Shown piece after piece: positions 1 to 6,028 of a stretch of DNA of 15,157 bases. The notes below the pieces were generated by a model. The model was given only the letters and a program-made list of their open reading frames with translations, was not told the DNA's origin and did no database searches. Origin of the DNA: Chloroflexi bacterium RBG_16_64_43. GTDB lineage: Bacteria > Chloroflexota > Anaerolineae > Anaerolineales > RBG-16-64-43. Position 1 is the stretch's first letter. Every line of letters begins with the position of its first letter. The stretch covers positions 1-15,157 of the forward strand of contig MGOA01000028.1 of the NCBI GenBank assembly GCA_001796965.1, written 5' to 3'. A program made the translations under genes and the position numbers.

Positions 1-80
1 CCCCAATGGGGCGGCCCGGTTATTTTGCCTTCGCCGCATCACATCTCACTGCGTTTAGCGGGTCACGGAAAAGTGCTCCA

Positions 81-152
81 CCTCACCCCCTGCCCCCTCT
101 CCGCGGGGAGGCTGGCTTCGACAGCCCGTGGAGTGGCGGAGAGGGGGTGAGG
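81..152. repeat. Imperfect inverted repeat of a C-rich/G-rich intergenic element
   Basis: The arm CCTCACCCCC plus CTCTCCG (81-103) is mirrored by CGGAGAGGGGGTGAGG (137-152). The left arm carries about seven extra bases between its two conserved blocks. A related G-rich copy lies at 252-274 in the same orientation as 137-152. Such C-tract/G-tract segments often occur as dispersed intergenic repeats in high-GC genomes. Whether this one is dispersed cannot be seen from a single window. Confidence 0.5.
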
Positions 153-157
153 AAAAT

Positions 158-190
158 AAGGAGACGGGGGCCTTCGGCCCCCGTCTCCTT
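158..190 (-). terminator. Intrinsic terminator of the sdh-prenyltransferase operon
   Basis: A perfect 15-bp stem (158-172 with 176-190, AAGGAGACGGGGGCC and its complement) closes on a 3-nt loop. Read leftward, the stem is followed by TTATTTTCC, a U-rich tail, so it fits termination of the leftward operon whose last stop is at 304. Read rightward, the tail is only TTTGGGG, so it is weaker on that strand. It lies about 115 bp past the stop codon. Confidence 0.75.
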
Positions 191-202
191 TGGGGATACT
201 TC

Positions 203-259
203 GCCCCTCCCCCGGATTGACTTCTCCTCAACGAGATTCATGCATTCCGGCGGAGGGGC
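203..259. repeat. Second inverted repeat in the left intergenic region
   Basis: GCCCCTCCCCCGGA (203-216) is complementary to TCCGGCGGAGGGGC (246-259) over 14 bases with one mismatch, separated by 29 bases. It lies between the terminator hairpin and the end of the prenyltransferase gene, so the leftward transcript would carry it in its 3' untranslated region. It resembles the C/G-tract element at 81-152 in composition. Confidence 0.45.
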
Positions 260-303
260 AAGGGGTGGGGGTGAGCGCCGCGCGTCCCTTTCTTCGCAAG
301 CTC

Positions 304-1302
304 CTAGAACTTCAACGGCAGGATGAGCTGCGCGATCAGCCCCAGCACGAACAGAGCCCCGGCCAGTTTGTTGTGCCAGAAGGCGGCCGAGACGTACCAC
401 AACGGCCAGACCGGGTAATCCGGCGGCGGCACCGCAGGTTTGGGCTCGCGGTAGATGCGCATGACCCGCACCAACCGCCCGAGGGCAAGGAACGAAAGCA
501 GGATCCACGGGCTGGCCCAACGCAGGAGCACCAGCCCCACCACCAGCGCATAGAACAAGACCATCAGCGCCACGTTCAACGCGCGCGAAACGCCGCCCCC
601 GAGCAGCACCGGCAGCGTGCGGATGCCGCGCGCTTTGTCCTGATCGAGCTTGTCGACGTGCTTGCCGATCAGCACGGTGGTCGTGAGCAGCGCATAGGGC
701 AGGGCGGCGCCCCACACCCAGGAGGGCACCTCGCCTGCCGCCACGTAATACACGCCGCCGATCATCAGCGGCCCCCACACCAGGAGCACGCCCAACTCAC
801 CCAGGCCGATGTGCTTGAGGCGAATAGGCGGGGCGACGTAGAAGACGCTGATGAACAACCCGGCCAGGGCGAATAGCAGCACCGGCCAGCCGCGCATCCA
901 GATCAGGTACACCATCAGCGCGGCATCCACCGCATTGACCAGGAAGATCGCGCGGCGCAGCCCGGCCTTGGAGATCAACCCGCCGAGGATCGGGTGCGGG
1001 GCATACAGCGCGCGCGCATACTCGCTCGTGTCGACGCCGCCCTCCAGATCGAAGTAGTCGTTGATCATATTGTTGGCGGCGTGCGCCAGCACCAACCCGG
1101 CCACTGCCAGAAGCAACAGATCCCAGCGTACGGCCGGAGCATAGGCGGCCGCCAGCAAGCCGCCGATCAATCCGGAGGTCAGGGTCATCGTAAATACCGC
1201 GGCGCGGGTAATGATCAGCCAGCGCGAGACGGTGTCCATGTGTTTTTCGGGCGAAAGGTTGGCCGTGCGCAAGATCTCGCCCCAGTTCGAAAGCACCGAC
1301 AT
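304..1302 (-). CDS. UbiA-family membrane prenyltransferase
   Basis: A 332-residue integral membrane protein of the UbiA superfamily, which transfers an isoprenoid chain to an aromatic acceptor in quinone or related lipid synthesis. The first Asp-rich motif is NDYFDLEGGVD (residues 81-91) and the second is DKLDQDKARGIRTLP (217-231); both coordinate the Mg-diphosphate of the prenyl donor. The family motif around FYVAPPIRLK (154-163) is also present, with several hydrophobic segments. The ATG at 1302 is chosen because GGGAGG lies about 6 nt upstream; an upstream in-frame start at 1338 lacks this. It follows sdhB by 51 bp as the last gene of the operon. The acceptor is not certain: a MenA-like role in menaquinone synthesis is the natural guess from sdh linkage, but other UbiA activities remain possible. 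Confidence 0.88.
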   Translation of the reverse strand: MSVLSNWGEILRTANLSPEKHMDTVSRWLIITRAAVFTMTLTSGLIGGLLAAAYAPAVRWDLLLLAVAGLVLAHAANNMINDYFDLEGGVDTSEYARALYAPHPILGGLISKAGLRRAIFLVNAVDAALMVYLIWMRGWPVLLFALAGLFISVFYVAPPIRLKHIGLGELGVLLVWGPLMIGGVYYVAAGEVPSWVWGAALPYALLTTTVLIGKHVDKLDQDKARGIRTLPVLLGGGVSRALNVALMVLFYALVVGLVLLRWASPWILLSFLALGRLVRVMRIYREPKPAVPPPDYPVWPLWYVSAAFWHNKLAGALFVLGLIAQLILPLKF

Positions 1303-1353
1303 TTCACACCTCCCAAAACATCGCGCGCCCTCACTCAAGGGCGCGCGGCATGT

Positions 1354-2064
1354 CTATTCGACTCGCCCGGTGGCCAGGGCGCGCTTCACCTCGCCAATGG
1401 CTTGTGTGATGTTGATCCCGCGCGGGCAGGCCAGAGTGCAGTTGAAAGCCGTGTGGCAGCGCCACACGCCCATGGTCTCTCCCGCCACCTGCAGCCGCTC
1501 GCCCGCGCCTTCGTCACGCGAGTCGAAGATGAAGCGGTGGGCCTGGACGATGCTGGCCGGCCCGATGTACTCGCTGCTCGCCCAGAAGGATGGGCAGGAG
1601 GCGGTGCAGCACGCACACAGGATGCACTTGGTCGTATCGTCGAAGCGCAGGCGCTGGGCCGGCGTCTGCAGCCGTTCGCGTCCATCCGGCGGCGGCGGTG
1701 CATCACTGATGAAGTACGGCTTCACCGTGCGGTAGGCCGCGAAGAAGGGTTCCAGATCAACGATCAGGTCCCTCTGCACGCGCATGCCGAGCAGCGGTTC
1801 GATGGTGATGGTGGAGCCCAGCTCCGATACCAGGGTCTTGCACGCCAGCCGGTTGGCGCCGTCGATGCGCATCGAGTCGCTCCCGCAAATGCCGTGCCCG
1901 CACGAGCGGCGGAAGCTGAGCGTGCCATCCTGTTCCCATTTGACCCGGTTCAAGAGGTCGAGCACCCTCTCCGTCGGCTCGGCCTCCAGGGCGTGCTCCG
2001 ACCACCAGGAGGCAGGTTCGCGCTGGGGGTCGAAGCGCTTGATCTTGAGTGTGACCTTCGCCAT
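1354..2064 (-). CDS. sdhB: Succinate dehydrogenase iron-sulfur subunit
   Basis: This 236-residue subunit carries electrons from the flavoprotein to the membrane anchor of complex II through three clusters. Ligands are visible: [2Fe-2S] at C55, C60, D63 and C75 in RSCGHGICGSDS...LAC; [4Fe-4S] at C147, C150, C153 and C213; [3Fe-4S] at C157, C203 and C209, in CILCACCTASCPS and CHTAFNCTLACPRG. The first-cluster spacing matches the Escherichia coli SdhB pattern. The ATG at 2064 is preferred over an in-frame GTG at 2079 because it is preceded by GGAGAGGG and gives a normal N-terminus. It lies 24 bp after sdhA. A fumarate reductase role cannot be excluded from sequence alone. Confidence 0.96.
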   Translation of the reverse strand: MAKVTLKIKRFDPQREPASWWSEHALEAEPTERVLDLLNRVKWEQDGTLSFRRSCGHGICGSDSMRIDGANRLACKTLVSELGSTITIEPLLGMRVQRDLIVDLEPFFAAYRTVKPYFISDAPPPPDGRERLQTPAQRLRFDDTTKCILCACCTASCPSFWASSEYIGPASIVQAHRFIFDSRDEGAGERLQVAGETMGVWRCHTAFNCTLACPRGINITQAIGEVKRALATGRVE

Positions 2065-2088
2065 TCGTTCCCTCTCCACCGCGACCGA

Positions 2089-3882
2089 TCAGTACGTGCG
2101 CGGCTTGGGCTCGAAACGCGTGACCACCACCGGCTTGGTCTCGAAGCGCACCTCGCCGCGCGTGGGGCGCACGTCGCCCCCCTCGCTGCGATAGGCGAAA
2201 GTGTGCTTCAGCCAGTGGGTGTCGTCGCGTTCGGGAAAATCGTCGCGGTAGTGCGCGCCGCGGCTTTCAGTGCGCTGGAGAGCCGAGGCGGCTGTGACCT
2301 CCGCCAGATCAAGCAGCGCGCCGAGTTCAAACGCCTCGAGCAGGTCGGTGTTGAAGGCCGCCCCGCGGTCGTCCAGGCCGATCTGGGTGTAACGCTCCTT
2401 CAACCCCCGGACGGCAGACAGCGCCTCGCGCATGCCGGCGGCCTTGCGGAAGACACCCACCTTGTCCATCATCACGCGCTGCAACTCGCTGCGCAGTGTG
2501 GCAACCCGCTCTCCACCGCGGCTCGCCCGCAATTCATCGAGCGCACCCTGGGCCTCGGCTTCGGCCCGCGGAGGCAGCGGGGCGTAATCGGCGCGCCGGC
2601 AGAATTCTCCAAGCGCCTTACCGCCGCGCCGGCCGAAGACCACCAGGTCGACCAAGGAATTGGTGCCCAGGCGGTTGGCGCCGTGGACCGAGACGCAGGC
2701 GCACTCGCCGGCCGCATACAACCCGCTCACTGTGCGCGTCGGTCCGGCAAGAACCCGTCCGTCGTTATCGGTGGGAATGCCGCCCATGGCATAGTGCGCG
2801 GTGGGCTGGATGGGCACCGGCTCGCGCATCGGCTCGACGCCCATGTAGACGCGCATCATTTCGATAATGTCGGGCAGTTTCTCTTCGAGCTCGGCCGCCG
2901 TTACCGTGCGCCCGCCGGGCGCGCTCCCGTAGCGGTTGATCGTCTCCGGGCGGATGTCGAGGTGGACGTAGTCCTTGCCGTCCACGCCGCGCCCGGCCGC
3001 AACCTCTTGATAGATGAAGCGCGAGAGCATATCGCGCGGGGCTAGGTCCATGAGCGTGGGCGCGTAGTTCTCGAGGAAGCGCTCGCCGCGGCCGTTCAGC
3101 AGCACGCCGCCTTCGCCCCGCGCCGCCTCGGATAACAGGATGCCCATCTTGTAGATGCCGGTCGGGTGGAACTGGAAGAACTCCATATCCTCCAGCGGCA
3201 GCCCGCGCCGATAGAGCGCAGCCACTGGCTCGCCGGTCAGCGAGTGGGCATTGGAGGTGACGGCGAACATGCGCCCGAACCCCCCGCTCGCCAGGAGTAC
3301 GGCCTTGGCATGAAAGAGGTGCAACTCGCCGGTGGCGATCTCCACCGCCACCACGCCGCGCGCCACACCCTCGTGCACCAGCACGTCGGCCACAAAGAAC
3401 TCATCGAAGAAGCGCACATTGTGTTTGATGCAGTTCTGATAGAGCGTCTGCAGAATCATATGGCCGGTGCGGTCGGCGCTCTTGCACGAGCGCATCACCG
3501 GACCCTTGCCGTATTCGCGCGTGTGCCCGCCGAAGCGGCGCTGCTCGATGCGCCCCTCCTGGGTGCGGTCGAAGGGCAGGCCCATGTGTTCGAGTTCGTA
3601 GATGGCCTCGACCGATTCGCGGGCCAGGATCTCGGCCGCGTCCTGGTCCACCAGGTAGTCGCCGCCCTTGACGGTGTCGTACATGTACCATTCCCAGTGG
3701 TCTTCTTCCATGTTGCCCAGCGGTGCGGCGATGCCGCCCTGGGCGGTGCCGGTATGCGAGCGGGTGGGGTACATCTTGGAGATGACCGCGACGTTCGTCA
3801 GGCGGGCGGCCTGCAGCGCCGCCATCAGCCCTGCACCGCCAGCGCCCACGATCACCGCGTCGAATTGGTGGTGGTGTGTCAT
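2089..3882 (-). CDS. sdhA: Succinate dehydrogenase flavoprotein subunit
   Basis: The 597-residue catalytic subunit oxidises succinate to fumarate at the cytoplasmic face of complex II. The N-terminal FAD-binding motif is VIVGAGGAGL (10-19). H43 in PTRSHTGTAQGG is the expected covalent FAD attachment site. Further family motifs include HPTGIYKMG, EAARGEGG, the HYAMGGIPTD segment, and GLYAAGECACVSVHGANRLG near the C-terminal part of the FAD domain. The reading frame stays open well upstream (to 4308) because of composition, but the true start is the ATG at 3882, which overlaps the sdhD stop as ATGA and is where homology begins. Length is normal for the family. Translation is probably coupled to sdhD. 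Confidence 0.97.
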   Translation of the reverse strand: MTHHHQFDAVIVGAGGAGLMAALQAARLTNVAVISKMYPTRSHTGTAQGGIAAPLGNMEEDHWEWYMYDTVKGGDYLVDQDAAEILARESVEAIYELEHMGLPFDRTQEGRIEQRRFGGHTREYGKGPVMRSCKSADRTGHMILQTLYQNCIKHNVRFFDEFFVADVLVHEGVARGVVAVEIATGELHLFHAKAVLLASGGFGRMFAVTSNAHSLTGEPVAALYRRGLPLEDMEFFQFHPTGIYKMGILLSEAARGEGGVLLNGRGERFLENYAPTLMDLAPRDMLSRFIYQEVAAGRGVDGKDYVHLDIRPETINRYGSAPGGRTVTAAELEEKLPDIIEMMRVYMGVEPMREPVPIQPTAHYAMGGIPTDNDGRVLAGPTRTVSGLYAAGECACVSVHGANRLGTNSLVDLVVFGRRGGKALGEFCRRADYAPLPPRAEAEAQGALDELRASRGGERVATLRSELQRVMMDKVGVFRKAAGMREALSAVRGLKERYTQIGLDDRGAAFNTDLLEAFELGALLDLAEVTAASALQRTESRGAHYRDDFPERDDTHWLKHTFAYRSEGGDVRPTRGEVRFETKPVVVTRFEPKPRTY

Positions 3883-4289
3883 GAACCGCCCACCTCTCCA
3901 GCCCCGCGCCCAACGCCGCCGACGATAGCGGCTGCCCCAATGGCCGTGATGACCAGCCACGCGGCGAAGAGCCCCCAGCGCACGAGCCGCCGCGGCCGGT
4001 CGCGGGTAATGTAGTCCTCCAGCACCTGGCGCAGCCCGTTCATGCCGTGCGCGAACGCGAAGCCCAGCAGCGCCATATCGTAGACTCGCCAGCCAAGCGT
4101 GGCCCAGCGCAGGGCGACATAGTCCAGGTCGATGCGGTGCACGCCTACCAGCACATCCTGAATAAGCACGTGAATCCATGCCAACGGGATGAGCGCGATG
4201 CCGCTGTAGCGCATCAGCAGCCAGATGCGCCCGTCGAGCGAACGCGGCGGCGGGGAAACGACCCGCGAGGTTGGATTGAGTGTGGTCAT
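3879..4289 (-). CDS. sdhD: Succinate dehydrogenase membrane anchor subunit D
   Basis: A 136-residue hydrophobic protein with three likely membrane segments (about residues 25-48, 68-88 and 104-126). H40 (in IPLAWIHVLIQD) and H81 (in FAHGMNGLRQVLEDY) are candidate heme b ligands; the HGxNGLR pattern is shared with the neighbouring anchor. With SdhC it would hold SdhAB on the membrane and form the quinone site. Two in-frame ATG codons compete: 4289 has AGGAG 6 nt upstream, and 4295 has GGAG 6 nt upstream. I take 4289. The stop overlaps the sdhA start by 4 bp. The C/D assignment rests on gene order, since the two anchors are similar in type. Confidence 0.85.
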   Translation of the reverse strand: MTTLNPTSRVVSPPPRSLDGRIWLLMRYSGIALIPLAWIHVLIQDVLVGVHRIDLDYVALRWATLGWRVYDMALLGFAFAHGMNGLRQVLEDYITRDRPRRLVRWGLFAAWLVITAIGAAAIVGGVGRGAGEVGGS

Positions 4290-4298
4290 CGCCATCTC

Positions 4299-4712
4299 CT
4301 ACTCCCACCCCAGGAAGGTGTGGCCGATCAGGCTACGCCCCATGATGAAGGCTGCGGGCAGCCACAAGACCACGGTCACCGCCAGGGTGGTGTAGACCGA
4401 TGGCTTCTCGCGCTCTGCGCGCCATAACCGGGGGAACAAGTCGAAGAGGGCGATGCGCAGACCATTGGTTCCGTGATAGATCACAGCCGCCACCAGGAAG
4501 ATTTCCCCCAGCATGAAGAGCGGGTGGCGATAGAGCGCGAGGGCTTCTTTGTACAGAGCGGGGAAGAAGTACACGGTCGAGGTGTCGAGGATGTGCAGGG
4601 CGAGGAAGAGCAGCGTGCCCAGCCCGCTGAGGCGGTGAAGGATGAAGGCTAGCTGCCCCTCCCGACCGCGATAGCGCACGCTGCCGGTTATGACCGTGCG
4701 CAATGGACTCAT
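4299..4712 (-). CDS. sdhC: Succinate dehydrogenase cytochrome b-type subunit C
   Basis: A 137-residue membrane anchor of complex II with three hydrophobic segments (about 28-49, 66-86 and 107-126). It has the SdhC signature HRLSGLGTLL (26-35), whose Arg and Ser are linked to quinone binding in the family. H40 in ALHILDTS and H80 in YHGTNGLR are candidate heme ligands. The ATG at 4712 is preceded by GGAGG at 5 nt spacing, better than a TTG 12 nt upstream. It is the first gene of the leftward operon, and its stop lies 9 bp before the chosen sdhD start. Confidence 0.9.
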   Translation of the reverse strand: MSPLRTVITGSVRYRGREGQLAFILHRLSGLGTLLFLALHILDTSTVYFFPALYKEALALYRHPLFMLGEIFLVAAVIYHGTNGLRIALFDLFPRLWRAEREKPSVYTTLAVTVVLWLPAAFIMGRSLIGHTFLGWE

Positions 4713-4777
4713 GCCCGCCTCCAATTAGGTGCCGTCCTAACAAGGTGAGGTCGCGTTGGTAGGGCGGGGGATGAGCC

Positions 4778-4799
4778 GTTTTACAGGCGCCCGTGAAAC
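4778..4799. promoter_or_regulatory. Near-palindrome in the sdh leader, candidate operator
   Basis: A 22-bp dyad centred on GGCGCC, with outer arms GTTTTACAG and CGTGAAAC. Nine of eleven base pairs match, with one further G-T position and one clear mismatch. It covers roughly +6 to +27 of the predicted sdh transcript, a position where a bound dimeric repressor would block transcription. It could equally form an RNA hairpin in the leader. The cognate regulator is unknown. Confidence 0.45.
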
Positions 4800-4811
4800 G
4801 CGACGGATCGC

Positions 4812-4840
4812 ATTCTAGCACTCCGAATTTCGGGCGTCAA
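4812..4840 (-). promoter_or_regulatory. Sigma-70-type promoter of the sdh operon
   Basis: On the minus strand the -35 box TTGACG (4840-4835) and the -10 box TAGAAT (4817-4812) are 17 bp apart, and TGC just before the -10 makes it an extended -10. Transcription would start near 4805, giving a leader of about 90 nt before sdhC. Confidence 0.7.
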
Positions 4841-5002
4841 CGGAGGCCTCAGCACAGCCGGGGGTGCCGCCGCTGTTCGACCCCTGGGCGGGAGGGACCC
4901 ACAAGGTTGGATAAAGGGTTAGAGAGGCCTGACAAGCACACCGAGGCGTCATTGCAGGGAACCTCGATTCCCCAACTTGCGTTGCGTTGAAGTTCGTCGC
5001 GG

Positions 5003-5032
5003 TTGACCGCCCGGCGCGGCGGCTGGTATAAT
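5003..5032 (+). promoter_or_regulatory. Sigma-70-type promoter of rpmH and the yidC cluster
   Basis: TTGACC (5003-5008) and a consensus TATAAT (5027-5032) are 18 bp apart, with TGG before the -10 (extended -10). It would start transcription about 30 nt before rpmH. No comparable promoter was found inside the downstream cluster, so it may serve rpmH through jag. Confidence 0.8.
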
Positions 5033-5069
5033 CAGCCTCCAATTCTGATTGGGTCGGAAGGAATCTCGG

Positions 5070-5243
5070 ATGCCCAAGCGTACTTATCAGCCCAAGATTC
5101 GGCGACGCGCGCGCGTACACGGCTTTCGCGCGCGCATGGCCACGCGCGGCGGGCGCAAGGTTCTCGCCTCGCGGCGTGCCAAGGGCCGCCTGCGCCTGGC
5201 GGTGCAGCGCACACACGTCAAGAAGGTCAACTGGAACGCGTAA
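5070..5243 (+). CDS. rpmH: 50S ribosomal protein L34
   Basis: A 57-residue basic protein of the large ribosomal subunit. The N-terminus MPKRTYQPKIRRRARVHGF and the central RKVLASRRAKGRLRLAV are unmistakable L34. The family is usually about 44-47 residues; this one runs some 13 residues further (ending VKKVNWNA). The ATG at 5070 is used, with GAAGGA about 7 nt upstream; an in-frame TTG at 5049 would add a non-homologous N-terminus. It is the first gene after a strong promoter, in the usual rpmH-rnpA order. dnaA is not adjacent upstream, where many bacteria have it. Confidence 0.95.
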   Translation: MPKRTYQPKIRRRARVHGFRARMATRGGRKVLASRRAKGRLRLAVQRTHVKKVNWNA

Positions 5244-5249
5244 CCGGCA

Positions 5250-5282
5250 GCGCCCTGGGCCGCACGATTGCGGCCACGGCGC
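5250..5282 (+). other. Strong stem-loop between rpmH and rnpA
   Basis: GGCCGCA (5258-5264) and TGCGGCC (5269-5275) form a perfect 7-bp stem on a CGAT loop, extended by GCGCC/GGCGC (5250-5254 with 5278-5282) across a small internal loop. It begins 6 bp after the rpmH stop. There is no U-run, so full termination is unlikely. Partial attenuation, RNA processing or protection of the rpmH message would fit. Confidence 0.5.
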
Positions 5283-5371
5283 CACCCCCACAGCACGTCA
5301 CGGCGGATGGACGAGGGATCAGACGGGGTGACCTGCGGCGCAACCCGCCGGCGGTGCCTCGGCTGGAATGG

Positions 5372-5743
5372 ATGCAGCGAAGGTTTCGCCTGCAACGGGC
5401 AAGCGAGTTCCAGCGGGTGAGGCGACGTGGCACATCTCACGCCCACCCGCTGATGGTTGTTGTTGTCGCCCCCAACGCTGAGGTCTCGTTCCGTATCGGT
5501 GTCACAGCCAGCCGCGCCGTGGGCACGGCCGTCAACCGCAATCGTGCCCGGCGGCGCTTGCGTGCGGCATTGCATCCGCTGCTGCCCGCGCTGCGGCCGG
5601 GGGTCGACCTGGTGATCACTGCCCGCCGCCCGTTGCTTGAGGCGCCGTGGGCCGAGGTGTGCGCTGCACTGCGAGTGCTACTGCATCGAGCCGGATGCCT
5701 GATGACGGACAATGGACAGAGTGGAACACCCGATCGCGACTGA
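5372..5743 (+). CDS. rnpA: Ribonuclease P protein component
   Basis: A 123-residue basic protein that assists the RNase P RNA in 5' maturation of tRNAs. It starts with the family pattern RRFRLQRASEFQRVRRRG, and contains the RNR-type motif NRNRARRRLRAAL (55-67) that contacts the RNA, followed by PGVDLVITARRP (76-87). The frame is open far upstream (to 5003), but similarity begins at the ATG at 5372; a GTG at 5354 is the next alternative. No strong ribosome-binding site is visible for either, so the start is less certain than the identity. The C-terminus overlaps yidD by 32 bp in another frame. Confidence 0.9.
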   Translation: MQRRFRLQRASEFQRVRRRGTSHAHPLMVVVVAPNAEVSFRIGVTASRAVGTAVNRNRARRRLRAALHPLLPALRPGVDLVITARRPLLEAPWAEVCAALRVLLHRAGCLMTDNGQSGTPDRD

Positions 5744-5996
5744 TCCGCCGCTGCGCTCGATTCCATTGAGCGCAGGCAACCTGCCGCGGCTGGGCGTGCT
5801 TGCGCTCCTGCGAGCCTATCAGATGACTTTTTCGCGCCTCATCCCGGTGGACACGTGCCGCTTCTATCCCACCTGTTCGCACTACGGCTATCAGGCGGTG
5901 GCGAAGTACGGCCTGCTCAAAGGCGGCGCGATGGCAGCCTGGCGTGTGTTGCGTTGCCAACCGTTCAACCCGGGCGGGTACGACCCGGTTCCCTGA
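5712..5996 (+). CDS. yidD: YidD family membrane protein insertion efficiency factor
   Basis: A 94-residue protein associated with the inner face of the membrane that aids YidC/Sec-dependent insertion. The signature is clear: an amphipathic helix (LALLRAYQMTFSRLIP, 30-45), then DTCRFYPTCSHYGYQAV (47-63), and the C-terminal RCQPFNPGGYDPVP with C82. Conserved cysteines are C49, C55 and C82. The ATG at 5712 lies inside the rnpA 3' end, an overlap common for this gene pair. The N-terminal 20 residues are not conserved in type, so a later start is possible. It is followed after 32 bp by a lipoprotein instead of directly by yidC. Confidence 0.92.
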   Translation: MDRVEHPIATDPPLRSIPLSAGNLPRLGVLALLRAYQMTFSRLIPVDTCRFYPTCSHYGYQAVAKYGLLKGGAMAAWRVLRCQPFNPGGYDPVP

Positions 5997-6028
5997 CGAG
6001 GGGAGAAGGATTCACGGAGACGACTAGC

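Larger units (their letters stand above)
1..303. other. Repeat-rich intergenic region without a gene
   Basis: No convincing coding sequence is seen; the open frames here are by-products of high GC content. The stretch holds C-tract/G-tract repeats in both orientations (81-103, 137-152, 203-216, 246-274) and one strong hairpin terminator (158-190). It lies downstream of the leftward sdh-prenyltransferase operon. Whatever gene lies to the left is outside the window. Confidence 0.7.
4713..5069. other. Divergent intergenic region between sdhC and rpmH
   Basis: No gene is seen in these 357 bp. They hold the leftward sdh promoter (4812-4840) with a near-palindrome (4778-4799), and the rightward rpmH promoter (5003-5032). 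The middle part (4842-4972) has small overlapping hairpins: CGAGG/CCTCG (4942-4946 with 4962-4966) competes with GGGAA/TTCCC (4957-4961 with 4968-4972). These lie outside both predicted transcripts. Confidence 0.6.

Noticed and set aside
1..303. Small coding frame at the left edge (about 6-326)
   Set aside because: It runs through C/G repeats, a terminator hairpin and into the end of the prenyltransferase gene, with no ribosome-binding site or similarity.
994..3045. Long rightward open frame (683 residues) antisense to sdhA and sdhB
   Set aside because: It is a high-GC shadow of the sdh genes; the translated sequence shows no domain and is rich in Arg, Ala and Gly of the kind produced by antisense reading.
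3883..4308. Open frame extending sdhA upstream to a 739-residue protein
   Set aside because: The extension lies over sdhD in another frame and has no family similarity; the ATG at 3882 overlaps the sdhD stop and begins with the expected FAD-binding start.
4957..4972. Hairpin resembling a tRNA T-arm (GGGAA-CCTCGA-TTCCC)
   Set aside because: The loop is six bases and lacks TTCRA, and no acceptor, D or anticodon arms can be built around it.
4713..5069. Possible chromosomal origin next to rpmH
   Set aside because: rpmH is often beside dnaA and oriC, but no dnaA is present and only one weak DnaA-box-like sequence (TTATCCAAC on the minus strand) was found.
5003..5371. Open frame extending rnpA upstream by 123 residues over rpmH
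   Set aside because: It overlaps the rpmH promoter and gene, and RnpA similarity begins only at 5372.
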